Source: an uncultured Methanomicrobiales archaeon | Lineage (GTDB): Archaea > Thermoplasmatota > Thermoplasmata > Methanomassiliicoccales > Methanomethylophilaceae | Reading direction: 5' to 3' | Length of the DNA: 22,030 nucleotides | NCBI GenBank assembly: GCA_937892275.1 | Contig: CALAVG010000007.1 | Coordinates: 1 to 22,030, forward strand | Shown: positions 14,339 to 21,253 of the stretch, in pieces | Layout: each line of letters begins with the position of its first letter | Position numbering within the stretch: the first letter of the stretch is position 1 | Notes under the pieces: generated by a model | What the model was told of the DNA's origin: nothing | The model's input: only the letters and a program-made list of their open reading frames with translations | Databases searched by the model: none | Translations under genes and position numbers: made by a program

Positions 14339-15087
14339 CACACCTCACCTCTCTTGTCTATGAGCGATGCTATGTAGCCCGCTCCGAAACCGTTGTCGAT
14401 ATTGACCACGCTGACCGTGGACGCACATGAATTTAACATTGCAAGAAGCGCTGTGAGACCTTCGAACGATGCACCGTATCCGACCGATGTCGGTACTGCG
14501 ATCACAGGTACGCTCACCAGGCCTCCGACGACGCTGGGAAGGGCACCTTCCATACCAGCGGCGACTATCACTGCCGTGGCGCCCATTATCGTATCGGCAT
14601 CGGAAAGGAGACGGTGGATTCCGGCCACACCGGCATCGTATGTGCGTTTAACATTGCATCCAAGGGCCTCCGCGGTCACTGCGGCCTCCTCGGCCACGGG
14701 GATGTCGCTGGTACCTGCACAGAGGACGCATACGTAGCTTTCCCTGACCTTCGCCGGCATGTCCCCGATGATACAGATCCTCGCTTCCTTCCTGTAATCG
14801 GATCTGAGACCGTGTTCCAGAGCGAGCTTGTGAACATCCTCGGTGCATCTCGTGACCATGACGCATTCCGAACCGTTATCCATCAGAGTCTCGACGATCT
14901 TCACCGATTGCTCGGGCGTCTTGCTCGCACCGTAGATGACCTCCGACGCGCCCTGTCTGAGTCTCCTCTGTGTGTCCACCTTCGCGAAACCGAGGTCGAC
15001 GAAAGGCTGTGCACGCAGCATGCGCTCCGCATCATCCACGGATAGGCTTCCGTCCTTCACTGCTTCAAGAATCTCTCTTCCGTTCAT
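14338..15087 (-). CDS. larB: Pyridinium-3,5-biscarboxylic acid mononucleotide synthase LarB
   Basis: The 249-residue LarB carboxylates and hydrolyses nicotinic acid adenine dinucleotide, the first step of nickel-pincer cofactor synthesis. The C-terminal domain, from about residue 118, is related to PurE and includes CVLCAGTSDIPVAEEAA at 120-136, DAGVAGIHRLL at 151-161, and NSCASTVSVVNIDNGFGAGY near the end. C221 in NSCA appears equivalent to the catalytic cysteine described for LarB. The gene overlaps larE by 4 bp and larC by 1 bp, so the three are one translationally coupled operon. Confidence 0.95.
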   Translation of the reverse strand: MNGREILEAVKDGSLSVDDAERMLRAQPFVDLGFAKVDTQRRLRQGASEVIYGASKTPEQSVKIVETLMDNGSECVMVTRCTEDVHKLALEHGLRSDYRKEARICIIGDMPAKVRESYVCVLCAGTSDIPVAEEAAVTAEALGCNVKRTYDAGVAGIHRLLSDADTIMGATAVIVAAGMEGALPSVVGGLVSVPVIAVPTSVGYGASFEGLTALLAMLNSCASTVSVVNIDNGFGAGYIASLIDKRGEV

Positions 15088-15848
15088 AGTCCCGGTTTCC
15101 TCTCGGCGTATGTTATCGAATCGTAATATCTGAGGAGAATGTCCTTGATCTCATCCTTGTTCTCCCCGAGGAGATCCTTCTGCGACGGGAGCGTCTCCAA
15201 GATCGCCATATCACCGGATGTGCGCACCCTTATGTCCTTAAGACCCAGCATCCTGACGCTCTTCTCTGCACGCTCCGTACGGACAAGGTCGTCCACGGTG
15301 AGCGGTGTGCCTGTGGGGATACGTGTAGCGAGACATGAATCCGAAGGCATATCCCATATTGGTATCGATGCTGCCTTGGACAGCCTGCGGATATCCGGCT
15401 TGGTAAGACCGCATTCCTTCAAGGGCGACCTCACTCCGAATTCCTCCAGGAACCTCATCCCTGGTCTGTTGGAAGCATCGTCGGATGCGTTGGTACCGTC
15501 CATCAGGCAGGTCCTGTCGAACCCCTTGACCTGGTCCCACATGGCAGTGATCATCCTCTTCTTGCATTGATAGCAGCGGTCCTCCCCGTTGGCGACGACC
15601 TCAGGTACGGATAGGATGTCGTCCTCCACGAAGGAAGGTGTGAATTTGTAACGCTGGCACAGGTTCTCTGCATTGACGAGCTGAGCCACGGTCTGGAAAC
15701 CTCCCGTGTAGAACACCGGGATCATATCCACGTCCAGTTCCCTGCATACGTACATCAGGTATGTGGAGTCCACTCCCCCTGAGAACGCCAGAGCCGGACG
15801 GGGATTATTCTCGAAGAATTCTGCAAGATTATCGGGTATCATTTCCAT
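15084..15848 (-). CDS. larE: Pyridinium-3,5-bisthiocarboxylate synthase LarE (three-cysteine type)
   Basis: The 254-residue PP-loop ATPase has SGGVDS at 23-28 and converts the two carboxylates of the LarB product to thiocarboxylates. Besides C172 in SDSCLATR, the position of the sacrificial cysteine in the one-cysteine enzyme, it carries C92 and C95 in RCYQCK. The three-cysteine set is typical of LarE enzymes that hold a [4Fe-4S] cluster and deliver sulfur catalytically, which fits an anaerobic methanogen. The cluster is inferred, not shown. It is the first gene of larE-larB-larC. A second ATG two codons later is an alternative start. Confidence 0.93.
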   Translation of the reverse strand: MEMIPDNLAEFFENNPRPALAFSGGVDSTYLMYVCRELDVDMIPVFYTGGFQTVAQLVNAENLCQRYKFTPSFVEDDILSVPEVVANGEDRCYQCKKRMITAMWDQVKGFDRTCLMDGTNASDDASNRPGMRFLEEFGVRSPLKECGLTKPDIRRLSKAASIPIWDMPSDSCLATRIPTGTPLTVDDLVRTERAEKSVRMLGLKDIRVRTSGDMAILETLPSQKDLLGENKDEIKDILLRYYDSITYAERKPGL

Positions 15849-15873
15849 GCTGACGACATACCCTCCTACTAAG

Positions 15874-15885
15874 AATTAAATTAAT
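15874..15885 (-). promoter_or_regulatory. AT-rich promoter element for the lar operon
   Basis: On the minus strand ATTAATTTAATTC-like sequence lies about 30 nt before the larE ATG, with an AGGAGGG stretch between them. It is a weak TATA match. Confidence 0.35.
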
Positions 15886-15903
15886 CTCCCGTGCGCCTAT
15901 CAT

Positions 15904-15913
15904 TATTTATATA
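15904..15913 (+). promoter_or_regulatory. TATA box for rpl15e
   Basis: ATTTATATAG predicts a transcript start near 15936 and an unusually long leader of about 65 nt for this window, where most transcripts look leaderless. Confidence 0.5.
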
Positions 15914-15990
15914 GTGGTTGTTCATCCGAATCTCCAGTGAGACGTTTAACCTCACGAACGGAAATGTGCCGTCAAAGGTGAATCCGTAAA

Positions 15991-15996
15991 GGTGAT
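15991..15996 (+). promoter_or_regulatory. Shine-Dalgarno site of rpl15e
   Basis: GGTGAT is complementary to the archaeal 16S rRNA 3' end (ATCACCTCC) and ends 3 nt before the ATG at 16000. The octamer AAAGGTGA occurs twice, at 15974-15981 and 15988-15995; the second copy makes up most of this site. Confidence 0.6.
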
Positions 15997-15999
15997 AAA

Positions 16000-16623
16000 A
16001 TGAGCGAAGAGACTCAAGAGACACGCCCGGTCAACGGGAAGAGCATGTACAGCTACATCGCTGATGCATGGGACGTACCTGAGAAATCCTACGTCAAGGC
16101 ATTGAACTACGAGCGCCGTATCAAGTGGAGGAAGGAAGAGAACTTCGTCCGCGTCGACAAGCCCACCCGTCTGGACAGAGCCAGAGCACTCGGATACAAG
16201 GCCAAGCAGGGATACGTCATCGTCAGGGCGAGGGTAAGGAAGGGATCCTTCCGCAAGAGAGCCATCGTCACAGGTAGGAGAGCAAAGAGAAAGGGGATCA
16301 ACCAGATCATCACCGGCAAGAGCATCCAGAGGATGGCCGAGGAGAGGACTGCGAAGAGATACCCCAACCTCGAGGTTCTGAACTCCTACTGGGTTGGAGC
16401 AGACGGACAGCAGGAGTGGTATGAGGTCATCCTCGTCGACCCCGCACACCCCGTCATCAAGGCCGACCCCAAGATCAACTGGATCTGCGAGAAGACACAC
16501 ACCAACCGTGTCTACCGCGGAAAGACCTCCGCCGGACAGAAGGGACGTGGAATGAGGCACACCGGAAAGGGTGCTGAGAAGGCCAGGCCCTCGGTCAAGG
16601 CGAACCAGAGAAGGATCAAGTGA
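16000..16623 (+). CDS. rpl15e: Large-subunit ribosomal protein L15e
   Basis: The 207-residue, strongly basic protein is L15e of the archaeal/eukaryotic large subunit. Typical segments are SMYSYIADAWDVP at the N-terminus, RLDRARALGYKAKQGYVIVRARVRKG, RRAKRKGINQI, RYPNLEVLNSYWVGADGQQEWYEVILVDP, and the C-terminal TSAGQKGRGMRHTGKG. The N-terminal leader of about 15 residues is longer than in many homologues. It is a single-gene unit with its own TATA box, a long leader, a clear ribosome binding site and a hairpin after the stop. Confidence 0.96.
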   Translation: MSEETQETRPVNGKSMYSYIADAWDVPEKSYVKALNYERRIKWRKEENFVRVDKPTRLDRARALGYKAKQGYVIVRARVRKGSFRKRAIVTGRRAKRKGINQIITGKSIQRMAEERTAKRYPNLEVLNSYWVGADGQQEWYEVILVDPAHPVIKADPKINWICEKTHTNRVYRGKTSAGQKGRGMRHTGKGAEKARPSVKANQRRIK

Positions 16624-16653
16624 TCTGACTTACGTTCAGTATAAAACCCTTTA

Positions 16654-16672
16654 ACCGCCCATATCGGGCGGT
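16654..16672 (+). terminator. Hairpin after rpl15e
   Basis: ACCGCCC (16654-16660) pairs with GGGCGGT (16666-16672) around ATATC, followed by a pyrimidine-rich stretch. It also lies at the end of the convergent acyltransferase gene and may serve both. Confidence 0.6.
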
Positions 16673-16736
16673 CTCCTCTATTCTTTGAAATCGTCTACGG
16701 ATCGACGACAGTCTCGATGGACAGCTGATGCGCCGA

Positions 16737-17906
16737 TCAGACGGAAACGGGCAGAGGCCTCGGAGGATCCTCGGAACTGCGTGCCATGAACTTGCGATAG
16801 AAGTATGTGAGCACCAATATGACCGCTATGGTCACGAAGGCCATGATTAATGCCTCGGCGAATGGCAGCGGAATGTTGTGATCGGTGCCCAGCGTGACGA
16901 ACGGCGCTATCAGCATCTTGCACACGATCATGTGATACAGATACAGAGGGAACACCTCCTTACCCATGTGCAGGAACAGGCTGTTCCAGATAGGGAGTTT
17001 CAGCAGGATCGCTGCGAGAAAGAGCTGCGCGATACCGCATGAGAGCGACGTTGCCGCAAAGGTGAATACCGTGAATATGCCATAATTACCTATCTTTCCA
17101 AGAGTGACATCAGTCTCTGCTGGGAACAGGATCAATGTCAATGCTGTACAGATGATAGCGACAAGGAAACCGATCCAATATTGCTTATCGCGAAGCCCGT
17201 TCTCCAGGAAATGAGCGAAATTGACCTTTTTCAACAAGGCACCTACCATCAGGAATCCGGCGAACATCGGGGCCATGTGGATGTAGAACGGCGTCTGAAG
17301 GTGTACGAACTCGATGTATGCCGATGATATAAGGAAGAGCACCACTATCGCTGCAAGCAGCTTCCTCCAGTCATCCATCACACGGTCGATGAGTGCGAAG
17401 AAGATCAGATAGGCGAAGCACAGCACACCGAGATAGTACATCTGGATGGTCACGAAGAAAGGTGCCGGCACCTCCGCATACGGAAGGAATTCCGGTGATG
17501 TGAAGTCGACGAACGCATAACCCTTACCCAAAACCGCTCCAACGATCGTGTCGATCAGACTATACTGGGAGAGATCATATCCCAGCGCCATCAGGTACAG
17601 GTACATCAACACCGTCATCACTACAGTCAGTACGATGAAGATGACGAACAGCGGCACCACACGGGACCTCACATTCTCGAGATACGACTTGCCTGGTTTG
17701 TAGAAGTAACCGGAGATGACAATGAACATTATCAGCCCGGAGAACATGAATTGAACTACGGGTAATGGATCGCCGGTACGGCCGTCCGTACCGTTCTGAA
17801 GAAGCACCAGATGGGTGATAATGACTCCCATTATTGCCATACCCTTGTAAAGATCGAGAATACCTATACGGCCCGATCCAACAGTCGCTGATGCATCATC
17901 TGGCAT
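16737..17906 (-). CDS. Acyltransferase-3 family membrane protein
   Basis: The 389-residue protein has about ten hydrophobic segments and the acyltransferase-3 start ILDLYKGMAIMGVIITHLVLL, where the histidine is the conserved catalytic or binding residue of the family. Members O-acetylate or acylate sugars and surface polymers, using acyl groups passed across the membrane. The substrate cannot be told from sequence. It is divergent from the anchored nucleosidase and convergent with rpl15e, without glycan genes nearby. The start at 17906 has a weak TATA-like stretch (17934-17941) about 31 nt upstream. The C-terminal tail is short and cytoplasmic. Confidence 0.85.
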   Translation of the reverse strand: MPDDASATVGSGRIGILDLYKGMAIMGVIITHLVLLQNGTDGRTGDPLPVVQFMFSGLIMFIVISGYFYKPGKSYLENVRSRVVPLFVIFIVLTVVMTVLMYLYLMALGYDLSQYSLIDTIVGAVLGKGYAFVDFTSPEFLPYAEVPAPFFVTIQMYYLGVLCFAYLIFFALIDRVMDDWRKLLAAIVVLFLISSAYIEFVHLQTPFYIHMAPMFAGFLMVGALLKKVNFAHFLENGLRDKQYWIGFLVAIICTALTLILFPAETDVTLGKIGNYGIFTVFTFAATSLSCGIAQLFLAAILLKLPIWNSLFLHMGKEVFPLYLYHMIVCKMLIAPFVTLGTDHNIPLPFAEALIMAFVTIAVILVLTYFYRKFMARSSEDPPRPLPVSV

Positions 17907-17954
17907 AGTTCCGAATAGTAATGCCGCACTACTCTAATAAGCTATTCGAGAAAA

Positions 17955-17962
17955 TTCATATT
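17955..17962 (+). promoter_or_regulatory. TATA-like element for the anchored nucleosidase
   Basis: TTCATATT is centred about 27 nt before the ATG at 17985, as expected for a leaderless mRNA. A GGGG run lies just before the ATG. Confidence 0.4.
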
Positions 17963-17984
17963 GGTTCATTGCTTCTAAGGGGTC

Positions 17985-18785
17985 ATGAGAACTAGAGATC
18001 TATTGATCGTCGCCACCGCTGCGGTGGTGATCGTATTATTGTGCTCCTTCGCAGTCCATAACGATTCCGGAAAGGACGACGACGGAGGATACATCGGCAT
18101 CATAGGTGCCATGGACGTCGAGGTCGACGGACTCAAGAGCCTAATGGATGTCGAGAGGATCGAGACAGTCGCAGGAATGGAATACTACATGGGTACCCTC
18201 CACGGGGACAAGATCGTAGTGGTCAAATGCGGAATGGGAAAGGTCAACGCAAGTATCTGTGCCCAGACCATGATCAACGATTTCCATGTGAAATGCATCA
18301 TAAACACAGGTGTGGCCGGATGTCTCGACAGCGGACTCAGCATCGGCGACATCGTCATCTCCACCAAGGCCCTCCAGCACGATTTCGATGTGACCCCTCT
18401 GGGATTCAAGAAGGGAGAGATCCCCTACACGGGACTCGTGGAATTCCCCGCTGACAGGGAACTCATCGACAAACTCCACCATGCCATTAACGTCTCCATT
18501 GTCGGTATCACTGTCAAGGAGGGCGTCGTCTGCACCGGAGATCAGTTCATCAACTCCATAGAACAGAAGGAGCGCATCCTCAACGATTTCGGCGACGGAT
18601 TATGCTGCGAGATGGAAGGCGGGGCGATCGCACAGGTATGCTACCTCAACAATGTGCCCTTCGTCATCCTGAGATGCCTGTCCGACGATGCGGAAGGATC
18701 CTCGCCTGAGGATTATCCTGCATTCGAGAGGATGGCGGCCCTGAGGAACATCGTCGTCCTCGAGCACCTGCTCAAGGAATTCTAA
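17985..18785 (+). CDS. Membrane-anchored 5'-methylthioadenosine/S-adenosylhomocysteine nucleosidase-like protein
   Basis: Residues 36-266 form a complete MTA/SAH nucleosidase-type domain, which cleaves adenine from methylthioadenosine and S-adenosylhomocysteine. IGAMDVEV at 40-47 carries E46, equivalent to the E. coli enzyme's E12. GVAGCL is at 109-114, EMEGGA at 209-214 supplies E211, and the catalytic S233-D234 lies in RCLSDDAEG. All catalytic residues are kept. Unlike the usual cytoplasmic enzyme, it starts with a positively charged MRTRD and a hydrophobic helix at about 6-24, then an acidic linker (HNDSGKDDDGG). This predicts an enzyme facing outside, or tethered to the membrane. It ends in TAA, unlike nearly all neighbours. 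Confidence 0.88.
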   Translation: MRTRDLLIVATAAVVIVLLCSFAVHNDSGKDDDGGYIGIIGAMDVEVDGLKSLMDVERIETVAGMEYYMGTLHGDKIVVVKCGMGKVNASICAQTMINDFHVKCIINTGVAGCLDSGLSIGDIVISTKALQHDFDVTPLGFKKGEIPYTGLVEFPADRELIDKLHHAINVSIVGITVKEGVVCTGDQFINSIEQKERILNDFGDGLCCEMEGGAIAQVCYLNNVPFVILRCLSDDAEGSSPEDYPAFERMAALRNIVVLEHLLKEF

Positions 18786-18798
18786 ACCTTTTGGAACT

Positions 18799-19644
18799 TC
18801 AAAGGCCGACGGAGATGTCCCTATAAAGTGCGGAGACCTCTTCGTCGGTCATACCTATCGTCGGGAAGAATACCGGAAGCTCGTATTTGGAGACATCGAC
18901 TGAATCCAATCCGTTGAGGTCCGTTCCCATGACGACTCCGAGGATCCTCTTCTGGTCGTCCTTGTTCTCGTCGTATCTCCTCAGGTACGTATCGTATTGC
19001 TTGAGGACCGAGAAATCTCCGTCACCGGTCATCAGTGCCCTGCATCCGCGCTTCATCATCAGCCATGCGGACACTATGCTTCTCTCGGATCCGTCGATGT
19101 ATGCGATCACCTTGCCCTGTGTACCGATGGGAAGACCTGCATGACATCTCACGTAATCCTGGAAGATAAAGGCGCGGTTGTCACGGGCCTCCACGAAGAA
19201 TGTGACATCGGGGTCGGTGAGATCAACCTTGACGCCCTTGTCCTCGTTGGCCAGGAAGATAGCTGATCCGATCTCCCTTCCCATATCGAGACTCGTGTAT
19301 CCCTGGGAACCCTCGCGGCGAGCTTTGACAGCGAATGACTGTCCCTCGGATAATCTGGAAAGTGAATATTCTGCGGCAGCCTTGCACATGTCCTCCATCT
19401 TGGAGGAGCTCTCCTCCGCAACGGATAACGATGCTATGCCGAAAACCTTCCTGACGGATGCGACAGCTGCATCCAAATCAGTGGCCTCCACATAGAACCT
19501 GGCGCCCCTGCTGGTGACTATAGCCTCCACCCCATCCTGCATAAGCATGTTCAGGACGTTATCCTTGAGGGCGTTCTCGAATCTCTTACGGACCGGGGTG
19601 CTCTTGAGCCCGATCTCGGCATATCTCATCAATATAATGGCCAC
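18799..19644 (-). CDS. ThiI-like THUMP protein with degenerate PP-loop
   Basis: The 281-residue protein starts like ThiI (MRYAEIGLKS at 6-15), followed by the ferredoxin-like and THUMP region to about 165, which binds tRNA. The next segment, 177-200, aligns with the ThiI PP-loop region: GKVIAYIDGSERSIVSAWLMMKRG against the family pattern GKV-SGGIDSP-AA-LMMKRG. The nucleotide-binding SGGIDS has become IDGSERS, so ATP-dependent adenylation of tRNA is unlikely. The remainder is shorter than the usual ThiI ATPase domain and lacks the C-terminal cysteine segment. It may bind tRNA without catalysis, or assist another enzyme. Start 19644 fits the shared TATA element. Confidence 0.82.
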   Translation of the reverse strand: MAIILMRYAEIGLKSTPVRKRFENALKDNVLNMLMQDGVEAIVTSRGARFYVEATDLDAAVASVRKVFGIASLSVAEESSSKMEDMCKAAAEYSLSRLSEGQSFAVKARREGSQGYTSLDMGREIGSAIFLANEDKGVKVDLTDPDVTFFVEARDNRAFIFQDYVRCHAGLPIGTQGKVIAYIDGSERSIVSAWLMMKRGCRALMTGDGDFSVLKQYDTYLRRYDENKDDQKRILGVVMGTDLNGLDSVDVSKYELPVFFPTIGMTDEEVSALYRDISVGL

Positions 19645-19665
19645 AGTACCTCATCTTCCCGTCCC

Positions 19666-19677
19666 TTAAAAATATGT
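19666..19677. promoter_or_regulatory. Shared divergent TATA element (thiI-like and tauE-like genes)
   Basis: TTAAAAATATGT sits midway between the ATG at 19644 (minus) and the ATG at 19697 (plus), about 26-27 nt from each. Both genes could start leaderless transcripts from this one AT-rich box. Confidence 0.5.
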
Positions 19678-19696
19678 GCGACCCATAATGTGCATC

Positions 19697-20518
19697 ATGG
19701 AACTGATCATCCTTCTGTCGCTGATAGCTCTCGGGGCGGGTGCCGGGATCATGGGTGCCCTCTTCGGACTCGGGGGAGGAGTGATCTTCGTTCCGGTTCT
19801 CATGCTGTGCTACGGGATGTCCCCTGCCGCAGCAGCTGCTGTCAGCCTCGTCGGTATCGTGGCTGGTTCGGTCGGAGCATCCAGCGTCTACGTCGAGAAA
19901 GGACTGGCGAATGTGCGTCTTGGTCTGCTGCTGGAAGTGACGACCACGATAGGTGCCGTAGCAGGTGCGCTGATAGCTGGACTTCTGGAGGAATGGATCC
20001 TCAGCCTGATCTTCTGTGCGGTGATGATCTACAGCGCGATCAGGATGTACCTGAGCCCGGAAAGGGTCGTCGAACCAAAGGACGGGAAGGGAAGGATGAG
20101 CTTCGAATACAGGGACGAGGCGAACGGAGAAGTGATCCCCTATGAGGTCCAGAACGTCGGCGAAGGAGGTATCGCCTGCGTGTTCGCCGGTATGATGTCC
20201 TCCATGACCGGTGTCGGAGGAGGAGCGATAAAGGTCCCTGTGATGAACCTCATAATGCGTGTACCTATGAAGGCCGCCAGTGCGACCAGCAGCTACATGA
20301 TCGGGATAACCGCATTCTCCGGTGCGATAACCTACTTCTTCAGCGGTCAGCTGGACCTTGCGTTCGCGGGCGGAGTGGCCATAGGTGCATTCCTGGGTGC
20401 GATTTCGGGAACGTATCTGGCCAGGAGAATAAGCACCAAGCACCTGAGGAGATACTTCTCGGTCGTCCTGGTAATCATGGCAGTTCTGGTCCTTCTTCGT
20501 GTGGGAGGGATACTGTGA
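19697..20518 (+). CDS. TauE/SafE family sulfite/organosulfur exporter
   Basis: The 273-residue membrane protein has the duplicated TauE/SafE pattern: glycine-rich GALFGLGGGVIFVPVL near the N-terminus and its counterpart SSMTGVGGGAIKVPVMNLIM in the second half, with about eight transmembrane helices and a hydrophilic central loop at about 120-155. Family members move sulfite, sulfonates or related anions. Adjacent DUF1634 strengthens the call because these two are commonly paired. I prefer the ATG at 19697, 26 nt after a TATA element; an ATG at 19688 and a GTG at 19676 are also in frame. It overlaps the next gene by 4 bp. Confidence 0.92.
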   Translation: MELIILLSLIALGAGAGIMGALFGLGGGVIFVPVLMLCYGMSPAAAAAVSLVGIVAGSVGASSVYVEKGLANVRLGLLLEVTTTIGAVAGALIAGLLEEWILSLIFCAVMIYSAIRMYLSPERVVEPKDGKGRMSFEYRDEANGEVIPYEVQNVGEGGIACVFAGMMSSMTGVGGGAIKVPVMNLIMRVPMKAASATSSYMIGITAFSGAITYFFSGQLDLAFAGGVAIGAFLGAISGTYLARRISTKHLRRYFSVVLVIMAVLVLLRVGGIL

Positions 20519-20772
20519 ACATGAACAGATCTATTGCTTGGACCCTCCGTATCGGTATAGTCCTGGGACTATTCCTCATAGTGATCGGGGAATTCCTCGA
20601 AGAAGGCAACTCCGTGCTGTACTACGGACTGCTAATATTGATAGCGTCGCCCTTGTTCGCAGTCATTGCTGCATTCATAGGGCTCGTAAGCGAAAGGGAT
20701 TGGTTTTGGGCATGCATCGCCGGAGCAGTCATGGCCGTTGTCGTATCAGGCGCCATAATAGCAATCCTATGA
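20515..20772 (+). CDS. DUF1634 family membrane protein
   Basis: The 85-residue protein has three transmembrane segments (LRIGIVLGLFLIVIGEF, VLYYGLLILIASPLFAVIAAFIGL, ACIAGAVMAVVVSGAIIAIL) and matches DUF1634, a family found next to TauE/SafE transporters and presumed to be a small partner subunit. The GTG start at 20515 overlaps the exporter's stop and sits 6 nt after a GGGAGGG ribosome binding site; an ATG two codons later is the alternative. Translation is probably coupled to the exporter. Confidence 0.85.
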   Translation: MNMNRSIAWTLRIGIVLGLFLIVIGEFLEEGNSVLYYGLLILIASPLFAVIAAFIGLVSERDWFWACIAGAVMAVVVSGAIIAIL

Positions 20773-20803
20773 TGTCAGATGTCCTGAGAGTTTCCTTGAT
20801 AAG

Positions 20804-20812
20804 CTTTTAAAT
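20804..20812 (+). promoter_or_regulatory. TATA box for the Sel1-repeat gene
   Basis: CTTTTAAAT is centred about 26 nt before the ATG at 20834, suggesting a leaderless transcript beginning there rather than at the ATG at 20822. Confidence 0.45.
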
Positions 20813-20833
20813 GTCTGCCACATGGAGACATCC

Positions 20834-21088
20834 ATGGGATCAAGCACATCTGGCGATCATTTGTCCAATGAACTGGACAGAGCGTTCGAGAACGGGATGA
20901 AATTGATCAAGGGCGAAGGTATCGAACAGTCTTATGAGAAGGCCTTCGAGATATTGCATGCAACTGCGGCCTGCGGCCATCCCGAGTCGCAGTTCGTGGT
21001 CGGTCTGATGTATGACAGCGGTAAAGTCGTGAAACAATCGTTTGAGAAGGCGTTTGTTTGGCGTAATAGTCGCCCGACGGACGCGTGA
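20834..21088 (+). CDS. Truncated Sel1-repeat protein
   Basis: This 84-residue frame (88 from the upstream ATG) holds one full Sel1 repeat (AFENGMKLIKGEGIEQSYEKAFEILHATAACGHPES, quoted here only by its ends AFENG and GHPES) and two thirds of a second (GLMYDSGKVVKQSFEKAFVW). At the point where the second should continue with KAA-x-x-G, the sequence changes to RNSRPTDA and stops. Sel1 proteins normally have several repeats and act as protein-binding scaffolds. The break coincides with the edge of the GC-rich stem-loop block, so the gene looks cut by a rearrangement or insertion. No matching remainder is seen downstream. Confidence 0.65.
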   Translation: MGSSTSGDHLSNELDRAFENGMKLIKGEGIEQSYEKAFEILHATAACGHPESQFVVGLMYDSGKVVKQSFEKAFVWRNSRPTDA

Positions 21089-21140
21089 GCGGACGTCGCG
21101 CACCCGTAGCGACCCTCAGGGAGCGAAGGGTGCGGGCGAC
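21069..21140. other. GC-rich branched stem-loop block (possible ncRNA or mobile hairpin)
   Basis: GTCGCCCG (21069-21076) pairs perfectly with CGGGCGAC (21133-21140). Inside, GCACCC (21100-21105) pairs with GGGTGC (21128-21133), enclosing CCCTCAGGG, and a GACG/CGTC pair can form a second branch. The result is a Y-shaped fold of 72 nt. GC content is far above the flanks. It has no tRNA T-loop and matches no RNA I know. Confidence 0.5.
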
Positions 21141-21150
21141 ACAGGTGCCT

Positions 21151-21192
21151 GGCGGCGCCGGTGCGTGGGACCTCGGTCCAGCACCGGCCGCC
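21151..21192. other. Long GC-rich hairpin next to the branched block
   Basis: GGCG pairs with CGCC at the base, GCCGGTGC (21157-21164) pairs perfectly with GCACCGGC (21181-21188), and GGACC/GGTCC closes the top. It is followed by CGGCCTCTTTCCC. It could be a terminator-like or structural RNA element. Confidence 0.55.
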
Positions 21193-21233
21193 GGCCTCTT
21201 TCCCACTATATCCGACACATTCCAGATTCGACC

Positions 21234-21244
21234 TATATTATATA
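21234..21244 (-). promoter_or_regulatory. TATA-like element facing the GC-rich block
   Basis: TATATAATATA on the minus strand would start a transcript near 21212, running straight into the GC-rich hairpins. The same AT-rich run could also serve the toxin-antitoxin operon on the plus strand. Confidence 0.35.
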
Positions 21245-21253
21245 CATTATAAT

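Noticed and set aside
19586..20443. 285-codon minus-strand open frame opposite the TauE-like gene
   Set aside because: It lies antisense to a clear membrane transporter and is rich in histidine, arginine and aspartate without domain signs.
21069..21140. A tRNA gene, because a 7-8 bp closing stem spans about 72 nt
   Set aside because: There is no TTCGA-type T-loop, no D-arm consensus and no placed anticodon arm.
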